A stretch of DNA of 42,591 nt from Tannerellaceae bacterium (lineage in GTDB: Bacteria; Bacteroidota; Bacteroidia; Bacteroidales; Tannerellaceae). Below, piece after piece: positions 10,054 to 18,400 of the stretch; position 1 is the first letter of the stretch, and each line of letters opens with the position of its first letter. Where the stretch lies: the NCBI GenBank assembly GCA_021201865.1, contig JAJQEE010000129.1:1-42591 (forward strand), written 5' to 3'. Position numbers and translations under genes: made by a program. Under the pieces are notes generated by a model. That model saw only the letters and a program-made list of their open reading frames with translations. It ran no database searches and had not been told where the DNA came from.

Positions 10054-11940
10054 ATGAGAAAACTATCTTTTATACTGATCTTATGCATGGTGGCAGGTGG
10101 AACCCTAATCCTGCACGCCGGCAATTATAAAAGTTTTAAAGTATCCGTATATACACGTGCCTATGAAGTGGAGAAAATGAAAGACCTTCACTGGTTAGAC
10201 TCTACCTGGCAGGTGATCTCCTCCCAGGTAAAGGTGGATAAGATCTATCTGGAAACCCACCGGGATTTGTTGATCGTGCCGGGTGAAACCCTGGAGCAGG
10301 CCAAAAAATATTTTCAGGAGAAAGGAGTGGAAGTAGGCGGAGGGATTACCTATACCATCGATGAATCCAACGATTTTGAAACGTTCTGCTATTCCGATCC
10401 GGAACACCGCAAACTGATACAGGAGATCGCGGAACATACCGCCCGCTATTTTGATGACTTTATTCTGGATGATTTCTTTTTCACCAGTTGTAAATCCGAT
10501 ATAGAGATTCAGGCAAAAGGAAATAAAAGCTGGACAGCATATCGTACGGAGCTGATGACGAAAGCCGGAATGGATCTGGTTATCAAACCTTCCAAAAAGA
10601 TTAACCCGGATGTAAAGATCATTATCAAATATCCGAACTGGTACGATCATTTCCAGGGATTGGGATTTGACCTGAGCAGCGGGCCCCGGATCTTTGACGG
10701 GATATGGAGCGGCACAGAAACCCGTGATCCCTCTTCCGACCAGCATTTACAGAATTATCTCAGTTATAATATTGTACGTTATTTTGAGAATCTCCGTCCC
10801 GGACATAATTACGGGGGCTGGGTCGATGCCGGAGGTTCCCACATGGGTATGGACCGGTATGCTGAACAACTCTGGCTGACGATGTTTGCCAAAGCACCCG
10901 AGATCGCCCTGTTTGCTTACCACCAGTTGTTAGATGTGACGCTGCAACCGGAGATCCATCGTACCCCCTGGCAGGGACAAAACACCAGCTTCGATTATGA
11001 TCAGATGATGCAACCGGTCCGGGGAGCTAACGGAAATATGGTTACCCCTACCACCATGGCACGGGTAGCAGGCGTTACCTTTGAAAAGATTGATGCATTT
11101 GTTCACCTGCTAGGAAATCCGGTTGGGATCAAATCCTATAAACCTTTCCATTCCCTGGGAGATGATTTCCTGCAGAATTACCTGGGGATGATCGGGCTAC
11201 CCATGGATATGCATCCGGAGTTTCCGGAAGATCAACAGGTGGTCCTGTTAACGGAACAGGCGAAATATGACCCGGATATTATCAGCAAAATAAAGAAACA
11301 ACTTCAGAAAGGGGGGGATGTGATCATCACCAGTAGCCTGCTGAAAGCGATTCCGGAGAAGATCGCCGACATTGCAGAGTTGCGGGCTTCCGATTTGAAA
11401 GCGCTGGTGAATGATTTTGGTGCGTTCGGCCAGATCGAAAAAGACATCCTGATCCCACAGATCAGATACCAGACAAACGATTCCTGGGAGATCATAGGAG
11501 CAGGGCGTCCTCTGAAAAACGGAGTCAGTGGATATCCTATATTGTTGAAATCCCAGTATTCCAACGGATATATGTATGTACTTACCATTCCGGATGATTT
11601 TGGAAATCTGTATGATTTGCCGGCAGATGTATTGAATATGATCCGTAGAGTAGCCAGTAGAGATCTGGACCTGCGTCTGGATGCTCCGGCGAAAGTGAGC
11701 CTGTTTTTGTATGATAATGATACATTTATTGTAGAATCATTTCTCGATCAACCGGTTACCATACAACTCTATGCCAATGAAAACATAGATCAGATCACAG
11801 ATATACTGACAGATGCAAAAATAGAAAAACGGACGGATGTTCAGCTACAACGGATATGGCATCTGAAGCCGGAAGATAAAACGAATGTATTCCGCATCAC
11901 GTTGCCCCCACATTCGTATCGTGTATTTAAAAAGAATTGA
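10054..11940 (+). CDS. Exported TIM-barrel-like protein of unknown function, possible glycosidase
   Basis: I do not recognise a named family. It is 628 residues with a clear signal peptide (MRKLSFILILCMVAGGTLILHA). The GTG at 10051 is in frame just before the chosen ATG. The N-terminal half has the rhythm of a (beta/alpha)8 glycosidase: DKIYLETHRD, GVEVGGGITYT, DDFILDDFFFTSC with paired acidic residues, NPDVKIIIKYPNWYD, FDGIWSGTETRD, GGWVDAGG and APEIALFAYHQLL. The C-terminal part (from about 380) looks like a Rossmann-type region (QVVLLTEQAKYD, KKGGDVIITSS in approximate form) followed by a beta-sandwich ending PHSYRVFKKN. It sits in a tight operon, 31 bp after the epimerase and 19 bp before GH5. 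A glycan-acting role is inferred from position and fold rhythm only. Confidence 0.8.
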   Translation: MRKLSFILILCMVAGGTLILHAGNYKSFKVSVYTRAYEVEKMKDLHWLDSTWQVISSQVKVDKIYLETHRDLLIVPGETLEQAKKYFQEKGVEVGGGITYTIDESNDFETFCYSDPEHRKLIQEIAEHTARYFDDFILDDFFFTSCKSDIEIQAKGNKSWTAYRTELMTKAGMDLVIKPSKKINPDVKIIIKYPNWYDHFQGLGFDLSSGPRIFDGIWSGTETRDPSSDQHLQNYLSYNIVRYFENLRPGHNYGGWVDAGGSHMGMDRYAEQLWLTMFAKAPEIALFAYHQLLDVTLQPEIHRTPWQGQNTSFDYDQMMQPVRGANGNMVTPTTMARVAGVTFEKIDAFVHLLGNPVGIKSYKPFHSLGDDFLQNYLGMIGLPMDMHPEFPEDQQVVLLTEQAKYDPDIISKIKKQLQKGGDVIITSSLLKAIPEKIADIAELRASDLKALVNDFGAFGQIEKDILIPQIRYQTNDSWEIIGAGRPLKNGVSGYPILLKSQYSNGYMYVLTIPDDFGNLYDLPADVLNMIRRVASRDLDLRLDAPAKVSLFLYDNDTFIVESFLDQPVTIQLYANENIDQITDILTDAKIEKRTDVQLQRIWHLKPEDKTNVFRITLPPHSYRVFKKN

Positions 11941-11959
11941 ACAACTAATAAAAAATAAT

Positions 11960-12949
11960 ATGTATAGAGTAAGATCAACATCCGCCTTTTTATTGCTTAT
12001 GATAGTGAGTCTGCTTCTGGTCGGACAGACCCGTGTTTCCGCAGAAACCGTAGTGGAAAAATATGGAAAGTTATCAGTGAAAGGAACACACCTGGTAGGA
12101 GAGAACGGGGAGGTGGCCGTCCTGCGTGGGGTCAGCTTCGGGTGGCACAACTGGTGGTCTGACTATTACAACCGGAATGCGATTGATATCTTAGTAGATG
12201 ACTGGCATGCCACGTTGCTTCGTGCTGCCATTGGAGTAGGACCGGAAGGCAGCTATCTGGATAATCGTGAATTAGCTATGCGTTGCGTCTCTACTGTCGT
12301 AGATGCAGCCATAGAGAAAGGTGTGTACGTGATCATCGACTGGCATAGCCATGATATCTATACAGAAGAGGCCAAAGCCTTCTTTGCGGAAATGGCTACC
12401 CGCTATAAAGACTATCCGAATGTGATTTATGAGATCTACAATGAACCGGATCATGAAACCTGGCAAGAGGTAAAAGCCTATTCCACAGAGGTGATTCAAA
12501 CGATCCGTGCGATTGATCCGGATAACATTATTATTGTCGGTTCTCCTCACTGGGACCAGGATGTACATATCGTGGCAGATGATCCGATCACCGGATTTAA
12601 TAATTTAGTCTATTCCCTGCATTTTTATGCTGCTACACATAAAAAGGAATTGCGGGACCGGGCAGACTATGCCCTGTCTAAAGGACTTCCGTTGTTTGTC
12701 TCTGAATGTGCCGGTATGGAAGCCTCGGGAGATGGACCTATCAATACGGATTCCTGGAATACGTGGGTACAATGGATGAATGCGAACCAGATTAGCTGGG
12801 CCGCCTGGTCTGTATCCGGTAAAGATGAATCCTGCTCCATGCTCACCACGATTACTAATCCGTATGGGAAGTGGACAGATAAGGATTTGAAAGAGTGGGC
12901 GCATATCGTAAAGAACCGCCTGACGATAGATAATAAAATCAGATTCTGA
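11960..12949 (+). CDS. GH5 endo-beta-1,4-glucanase-like enzyme (subfamily 2 type)
   Basis: Exported retaining glycoside hydrolase, 329 residues. The signal peptide is about residues 1-28 (SAFLLLMIVSLLLVGQTRVSA). GH5 landmarks are Arg88 in LLRAAIGV, DWHSH (127-131), YEIYNEP with acid/base Glu162, HFYAATH (221-227) and nucleophile Glu249 in LFVSECAG. The C-terminal WAAWSVSGKDESCSML matches the cellulase (Cel5A-like) subfamily 2 pattern. The usual Trp-Gly after the nucleophile Glu is Cys-Ala here, a visible deviation. The ATG at 11960 was chosen because the signal peptide starts there; an upstream in-frame start at 11885 would overlap the previous gene. It is the last gene of PUL A and probably cuts beta-1,4-glucan or glucomannan backbones outside or in the periplasm. 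Confidence 0.9.
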   Translation: MYRVRSTSAFLLLMIVSLLLVGQTRVSAETVVEKYGKLSVKGTHLVGENGEVAVLRGVSFGWHNWWSDYYNRNAIDILVDDWHATLLRAAIGVGPEGSYLDNRELAMRCVSTVVDAAIEKGVYVIIDWHSHDIYTEEAKAFFAEMATRYKDYPNVIYEIYNEPDHETWQEVKAYSTEVIQTIRAIDPDNIIIVGSPHWDQDVHIVADDPITGFNNLVYSLHFYAATHKKELRDRADYALSKGLPLFVSECAGMEASGDGPINTDSWNTWVQWMNANQISWAAWSVSGKDESCSMLTTITNPYGKWTDKDLKEWAHIVKNRLTIDNKIRF

Positions 12950-13123
12950 CTTCTTAGCTGAAAGGAAGGTGCAATTCCTGCCTGTTTATTGTCTGGCTCT
13001 TTGTTCGTTACAGTTGGAAGATGAGGTAAGAAGTATAAACGTTTATAAAAGAAAAACGAACCTGTTGCCTGCGTAAGAGGCTGTGAAAAATTCTTATCGT
13101 TCATTGATAAAGTTACAACTTGT

Positions 13124-13473
13124 AAGCCCAGAGGGCTTGAATGTGAATAACCGCGGGTGAAACCCGTGGTAACAGCTACCCACTCTTTTCTGCACCCCGG
13201 ATGGGGTGCAACCCTTTCTGGGTTGATGTAGAGAGTGATTCTTCCTACCACGGGTGTTACCCGCGGTTATTCACATGGGACCCCTTCCGGGGTCATTGAC
13301 TAAGGATAACCTCTGATGACTTACAAATCGTATGTCAGTTGGATTTATAAATGAGTTTTTGCACAGTCTTGTAAGCGGGGATCGCAAAGGAACTGCCGGT
13401 TCTCGTTCGATCCCCGCCTGCGCGGGAAACAACGGCTTTGAGTGGTCGAAGGGGATTTCCGGAGATCCCCTTC
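13124..13473. repeat. Palindrome cluster (REP-like) in a 645-bp gene-free region
   Basis: The gap 12950-13594 has no convincing gene. It holds stacked dyads. AAGCCC/GGGCTT lies at 13124-13138. Two 29-bp arms at 13143-13171 and 13246-13274 are inverted copies with two mismatches and read CCGCGGGT and ACCCGCGG in their cores. Between them sits the palindrome TGCACCCCGGATGGGGTGCA (13191-13210). Further right are GACCCCTTCCGGGGTC (13279-13294), GGGGATCG/CGATCCCC (13377-13415), CCCGC/GCGGG (13413-13426) and GAAGGGGAT/ATCCCCTTC (13448-13473). A separate palindrome TATAAACGTTTATA lies at 13034-13047. Such palindromic units are typical of dispersed REP-type elements and could also end PUL A transcripts. 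Confidence 0.75.
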
Positions 13474-13550
13474 CACTAAAATTCTCCATCAGGCAGAGAA
13501 TATATGATTAAATTTCTCCTGTTCTTCCGTGAAATACTGCTTTATCTTTT

Positions 13551-13558
13551 TATATTTG
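13551..13558 (+). promoter_or_regulatory. -7 box TATATTTG upstream of ECF sigma gene
   Basis: Exact match to the Bacteroides housekeeping -7 consensus TAnnTTTG, 36 bp before the ATG at 13595. The same eight bases precede the PUL C sigma gene at 27169, which supports it. No clear -33 TTTG is present. Confidence 0.6.
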
Positions 13559-13594
13559 CCGGGAAGTATGACTGACTCAAAATAACCCGGAGAG

Positions 13595-14143
13595 ATGAAA
13601 GCAGTGGAGAACAAAAAAGAGGAATATTCGGAGATCTATAGGATTTACTTTCCCCGGTTAGTCCGTTTTTCCCAAACTTATCTTTCCTCTCCGGAAGAGG
13701 CGGAGAACATTGTGCAGGATATCTTTTTGTACCTCTGGGAACATCCCGCCTTACTGGCTTCTCTGAAAAACCGGAATGCTTTTCTCTTTACCATGGTGAA
13801 AAATCGCTGTATAGATCATCTGCGTAACCGCATGCTTTTACAGAACCTATCGGAAGTGGACGAGAAAGAATTAAAATTCAAACTTTATTCTTTACAATCC
13901 TTTGAAGAAAATAACCTGTCAGAAACAGAAATAGAGTCCATCATACAAGAGGCAATTGATTCCCTTCCGGAACGCTGCCGGGAAATATTTATCCTGAGCC
14001 GTTTACAGGGACTGAAACATAAACAAATCGCTGAGCAGCTCCATATTACAACCAATACCATTGAAGGGCAGATCGCCATCGCCCTCCGGAAGCTCCGGGA
14101 GAAATTAAAAAATCATATCCCTATTTTAGTATTCCTGATGTAA
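13595..14143 (+). CDS. ECF RNA polymerase sigma factor (PUL B)
   Basis: FecI-like sigma-70 family regulator of 182 residues that should direct transcription of the PUL B susC operon when released from the FecR protein encoded next. Region 2 is visible as IYRIYFPRLVRFSQTYLSSPEEAENIVQDIFLYLWE in two blocks (about residues 14-50) with FTMVKNRCIDHLRNR (-10 recognition). Region 4 is ALPERC-like: DSLPERCREIFILSRLQGLKHKQIAEQL (about 122-150) with the helix-turn-helix in TTNTIEGQIAIALRKLREKL. The start ATG follows the promoter box at 13551 by a short leader. The partner fecR begins 143 bp downstream on the same strand. Regulation of its own gene appears to be housekeeping-type. Confidence 0.93.
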   Translation: MKAVENKKEEYSEIYRIYFPRLVRFSQTYLSSPEEAENIVQDIFLYLWEHPALLASLKNRNAFLFTMVKNRCIDHLRNRMLLQNLSEVDEKELKFKLYSLQSFEENNLSETEIESIIQEAIDSLPERCREIFILSRLQGLKHKQIAEQLHITTNTIEGQIAIALRKLREKLKNHIPILVFLM

Positions 14144-14286
14144 GCCTTTAAAAAAGTTAAAAAGATAAGATCTCTCTCCATTTCTTTGGTGGCATTTCTA
14201 CTTCTTCCGTCCTACCATTATAAGTAGTAAAACTGTGAAGTCCGGATGTAGCACTTGACAGCCCTATATTAAAAGAAAAAAACTAT

Positions 14287-15252
14287 ATGGAAGAACCATT
14301 TGATAAATATTTTGCGGATACCCTATCAGAAGAGGAGAAAAAGGGATTATTCCGGAAACTGGAACAGGATCCGGTTCTCATGAAAGATTTTGTCCGGCTG
14401 CATCATCTGTGGGTAATAGCCGGCATGGCTCCCTTGGAGACAGATCATGCGTGGAGCGCCCGGAAAATAGAAGAAATTTACCGGCAATCCCGGAGAACCC
14501 AAACACGCCGGTTTATTTTCTCCCTGCTCAGATACACTGCCGTAGTTGCTTTGTTAATCACCACCTGGTTGGTTGCGGGCTATTACCAGCAAACCGGCGA
14601 ACCTAAAACAGCCTATACCTCTATTGAAGTCCCGAAAGGACAAAGAGTTTTTGTCATCCTCCCGGATGGATCACAGGCATGGTTGAGTTCCCGGACCCGG
14701 TTAACCTATTCCAACCGGTTCAACGAAGAAGAACGTACGGTTGAATTAGATGGAGAAGCTTTCTTTATGATAGAGAAGAATGAGGAACTACCCTTTATCG
14801 TATCCTCCAAAGAATACAGTGTGGAAGTAACTGGTACCAAATTCAATGTTTTTGCCTATTCGGATAACGATCTGTTTGAAACCGATCTGGTGGAAGGATC
14901 TGTTTGGGTCTATAAAAGTGATGATAAAGCACAACAACTGCAACTGTTTCCGAATGAACAGGCCTACCTGTCCAACGGGAAAATACGGAAAGGACTTTCC
15001 AAATATGTGGTTACACAAGACTTCTCTAATGGCATTTTCAGCTTTGAGGACCGGACGTTACAGGAGATCGTGAATTGGCTTTCTGCCTGGTATAACATCC
15101 GGTTTGATGTGCAGCAACCGGACATGTTATCCTATACTTTTTCCGGTAAATTCCGTCAGAGTGATCCGATCCATACCGTTTTGCAGGCCATCAAAGAGAC
15201 CGGGAAATTCAATTACAGGATTGTCACAGAAGATAAAATAGAGATCTTTTAA
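14287..15252 (+). CDS. FecR-family anti-sigma factor (PUL B)
   Basis: Intact 321-residue anti-sigma factor, complete in one frame. The cytoplasmic N-terminus (1-76) contains FDKYFADTLSEEEKKGLF, the sigma-binding part. A single membrane helix follows at about 77-98 (FIFSLLRYTAVVALLITTWLV). The periplasmic FecR domain carries VPKGQRVFVILPDGSQAWLSS, LDGEAFFMIEKNEELPFIV and VTGTKFNVFAY, and a C-terminal DUF4974-type domain starts near FSFEDRTLQEIVNWL. It is expected to receive the signal from the STN domain of the SusC encoded at 15490 and to control the ECF sigma at 13595. The 237-bp gap to susC holds the candidate antisense sRNA. Confidence 0.93.
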   Translation: MEEPFDKYFADTLSEEEKKGLFRKLEQDPVLMKDFVRLHHLWVIAGMAPLETDHAWSARKIEEIYRQSRRTQTRRFIFSLLRYTAVVALLITTWLVAGYYQQTGEPKTAYTSIEVPKGQRVFVILPDGSQAWLSSRTRLTYSNRFNEEERTVELDGEAFFMIEKNEELPFIVSSKEYSVEVTGTKFNVFAYSDNDLFETDLVEGSVWVYKSDDKAQQLQLFPNEQAYLSNGKIRKGLSKYVVTQDFSNGIFSFEDRTLQEIVNWLSAWYNIRFDVQQPDMLSYTFSGKFRQSDPIHTVLQAIKETGKFNYRIVTEDKIEIF

Positions 15253-15319
15253 CCCTTTAGTTGTTCACTTTAAATCCGTACTGCCTATGAAAAACACTAA
15301 TTGAACCGGGAAAGTTGAC

Positions 15320-15347
15320 AAAAAAGAGGAGTGTTGGCGCACTCCCC
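15320..15347 (-). terminator. Intrinsic terminator, - strand, in PUL B leader
   Basis: On the - strand GGGGAGTG, loop CGCCAA, CACTCCTC (8 bp with one G-U pair) is followed by TTTTTT. On the + strand no T tract follows, so it is oriented to end an antisense transcript. Confidence 0.6.
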
Positions 15348-15382
15348 TTCAGATGAAGTCAATACCCTTATTTACATGTGAC
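15320..15382 (-). ncRNA. Candidate DonS-like antisense sRNA in susC leader (PUL B)
   Basis: Inferred - strand RNA of roughly 60 nt. It has a full promoter (-33 TTTG, 18-nt spacer, -7 TACTTTTG at 15418-15389), a short transcribed stretch and an 8-bp hairpin with a T6 tract ending at 15320. It lies opposite the 5' leader of PUL B susC, the same place and polarity as the PUL A candidate. Known DonS-family RNAs of Bacteroides occupy this position in ECF/anti-sigma PULs and repress them. No transcript data are available, so this is a prediction. Confidence 0.5.
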
Positions 15383-15388
15383 CTTAAA

Positions 15389-15418
15389 CAAAAGTATGTT
15401 CACCATTAATTCTGCAAA
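15389..15418 (-). promoter_or_regulatory. Antisense promoter, -33 TTTG and -7 TACTTTTG
   Basis: On the - strand TTTG (15418-15415) precedes TACTTTTG (15396-15389) by 18 nt. This is close to the Bacteroides consensus of TTTG, 19-21 nt, TAnnTTTG. It faces away from susC, towards the leader terminator. Confidence 0.55.
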
Positions 15419-15489
15419 CTTATGAAAAAAACTTATCACGGGATCATGATCCCGGAAGAGAATTCAATCTAAAGAAAATATTGAATATT

Positions 15490-18400
15490 ATGAAATTGTC
15501 CACTGTCCTCTTTTTAGTCTGCATCTTTCACCTGCATGCAGGAAAAGTATTGTCGCAGAAGACTGTCGTGGAGCTAAACAAAAATTCGCTTACCTTGAAT
15601 GAGCTGATTGGGTCGATTGAAAATCAAACCGAATATCTTTTTATTTTTAGTAAGGCGGATATAGATGTAAATCGCTCCGTTTCCCTTTCGGCTACGAATA
15701 GCTCCGTCAACGAAATGCTGGAAGAAGCTTTCCGGGGAACGGATATTACTTATCATTTTTCGGACCGGTACATTTCTTTACGTAGAAAAGACCCGGAGCA
15801 TACACCCGTTGTTCCGGCCCGCCCTCAGAACCAGATCACGGTGACCGGAGTGGTTCAGGATGCCATGGGACCCGTGATTGGTGCTAATGTGGTGGAAAAA
15901 GGAACGACGAATGGAACGATTACGGATATCGAAGGCAGATTCACCCTGCAGGTAGGTCCGGATGCCACCCTGCTTGTTTCCTATATTGGTTATATAGAGG
16001 AACAGGTAAAAGTCCATAACCAGACTACTTTCACCATTCAGTTGCGGGAAGATATGCAGGCGCTGGATGAGGTGATTGTGGTGGGATACGGAACGATGAA
16101 GAAAAAAGATCTCACCGGAGCCGTATCCGTGGTGAAAGTAGATGAAATAGAAGGCCAGGTGTCTACTAACATCATGCAATCCCTGCAGGGACGTGTACCG
16201 GGGGTATTTATTAGCTCTACCGGTTCGCCGGATGGTTCTGCCACCGTGATGATCCGCGGGGTGACGACGATGGGAGATAACTCCCGCAACGGACCGCTCT
16301 ATATTATTGACGGGATGCCCAGTACCCGGGGAATGGATGAAATTGCCCCGCAGGATATTGAATCCATCCAGGTACTGAAAGATGCCTCTTCCGCCAGTAT
16401 TTACGGTTCCCGTGCTGCCAATGGGGTGATTATCATAACGACCAAAAAAGGGGACAGGCAGAAAACAACCGTTAGCGCACGCGCCTCTCTGACGGTAAGG
16501 AGCTACGCCAAACCCCTGAACTGGCTGAACACAGAAGAAAGGGGACGTATCCAGTGGCAGGCAGCACGGAACGATGGAAATGATCCGAACCGTACTGAGT
16601 TATATCAATTTGAAGACCATCAGGACGCCAACGGGAACTGGGTGCTGGATAAAGTGACCTGGCCTGAATTTATAGATCCACCCTACAATACCATGCGTGC
16701 TTCGGATACCGATTGGGCCAAAGAAGTAGGCCAGACGTCCGTTACCCAGAATTATAACGTGACTGTTTCTACCGGAGGACCCAACGGCCGCTCCCTGTTC
16801 ACGCTGGACTACCTGGATAATAAAGGAACGATCAAAGAGACCTTTAACGAACGGATCTCCGCCCGTATCAATTCCGATTATTCGTTATTCAACGGACGGC
16901 TGACCGTGGCAGAGAACTTTTCTATTACCAAAACCAAACGGAGCCGCCTGGATGCCGGGTCCATACTCACCAACACCCGCGAACTCCAACCAATCGTTCC
17001 GGTACGGACCGAAGACGGGGAAGGCTGGGGTGATCCCTGGGGCAGTATGGGAGACCGGAAAAATCCGGTCCGCCGGATTGAACAGAGCAAGGGAAATGAC
17101 AACCATATCCTTCGCCTCTTTGGGGATGCTTCCCTGGATCTGGAAGTAATGAAAGGACTACATTTGAAAACAGTCCTCGGTATGGATTATTCTTTTTACT
17201 GGTACAGGGACATGTTCCTGCCTTACAAAGAAGGATTCCTGAGCGATGACACGCCGGTCGTAACCAACCGGGATGACCGGTATGGGAACTGGGTCTGGAC
17301 CAATACCCTGAATTATGATTTCAAAATAAATGAAAACCATCAGTTCAATATTCTGGCCGGACAGGAAATGATGAAATACGGCTGGGAACGGGTAGAAGCC
17401 GAACGGAAGAATTTTGCAGACCTGAATCCCGATTATATGTATCTCGATTTAGGGGAAACTAATCAACGGGCCTCAGGAAGTGCCACTGAATATGCACTTT
17501 TATCCTACTTCGGAAAGGTGAACTATAACTACCTGAACAGGTATCTGCTTTCTTTTACCCTGCGCTACGACGGATCTTCCCGGTTTGGTAAAAACAATCG
17601 TTTTGCTACCTTCCCTGCGTTTTCTACCGGGTGGAGGATCAGTGAAGAGGCCTTTTTCAGCCAGACCGGATGGTTACGTTTTATCAGTGACTTCAAAATC
17701 CGCTATGGTTGGGGAAGGACCGGTAATCAGGACATCGGGAATTATGCCTCGCTGGAATTATATGAAGCAAGATATTCCAGTGACTGGGCCAGTGGGGACT
17801 ACTATTTTACCGGAACAGCCTATGATATATCCGGTGCTGACCGGGGAACGTTGCCGTCCGGTTACCGGCGTATGCAGTTAGCGAATCCCAATTTGCGCTG
17901 GGAATCCGCTACACAGAATAATATGGGGGTCGATTTTGCTTTTCTGGATAATCAACTGTCCGGTTCTTTCGACTATTTCATCAAGCAGACGAAAGACATT
18001 CTGGTGAATCCACCGGTTCTTGCAGCACTGGGAGAAGGAAGTGCAAGGTCGATTAACGGAGCCGCGATGAAAAATACCGGATTTGAGTTTATGCTGTCCT
18101 ACAACAAACAGGTAGGGGATCTATTCTTCAACATAACCGGGAATATCGGAGCCTACCGGAATAAAATAACCGAGTTACCGGAAGATGTGTGGGATGCTTA
18201 TCCGGGAAATGCCGGGATTGGGGATGTGATCCTCGGACATGCCCTGAATTCTTACTATGGGTATGTGGCAGACGGCCTTTTCCAGTCCGAAGCGGAGGTA
18301 GAAGCCCATGCAGACCAGACCGGAGCAGGCGTGGGACGTATCCGTTTCAGGGATATCAATGGAGATGGCAGGATCACGACGGATGACCGGACATGGATCG

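Noticed and set aside
10195-10746. 183-codon - strand ORF (likewise 7222-7797 and 33145-33708)
   Set aside because: These lie wholly antisense to well-supported genes and show no recognisable domain.
12667-13251. 194-codon - strand ORF
   Set aside because: It overlaps GH5 antisense and then the palindrome cluster; no family resemblance and no promoter or start context.
14236-14268. Similarity to 22331-22357 (CGGATGTAG followed by CTTGA)
   Set aside because: The match is short and degenerate, and the two contexts differ (inside a sigma-fecR gap versus after PUL B).
15439-15454. Palindrome CGGGATCATGATCCCG before susC B as an operator
   Set aside because: It falls inside the probable repaired susC coding start and has no counterpart in the other leaders, so I do not call it regulatory.
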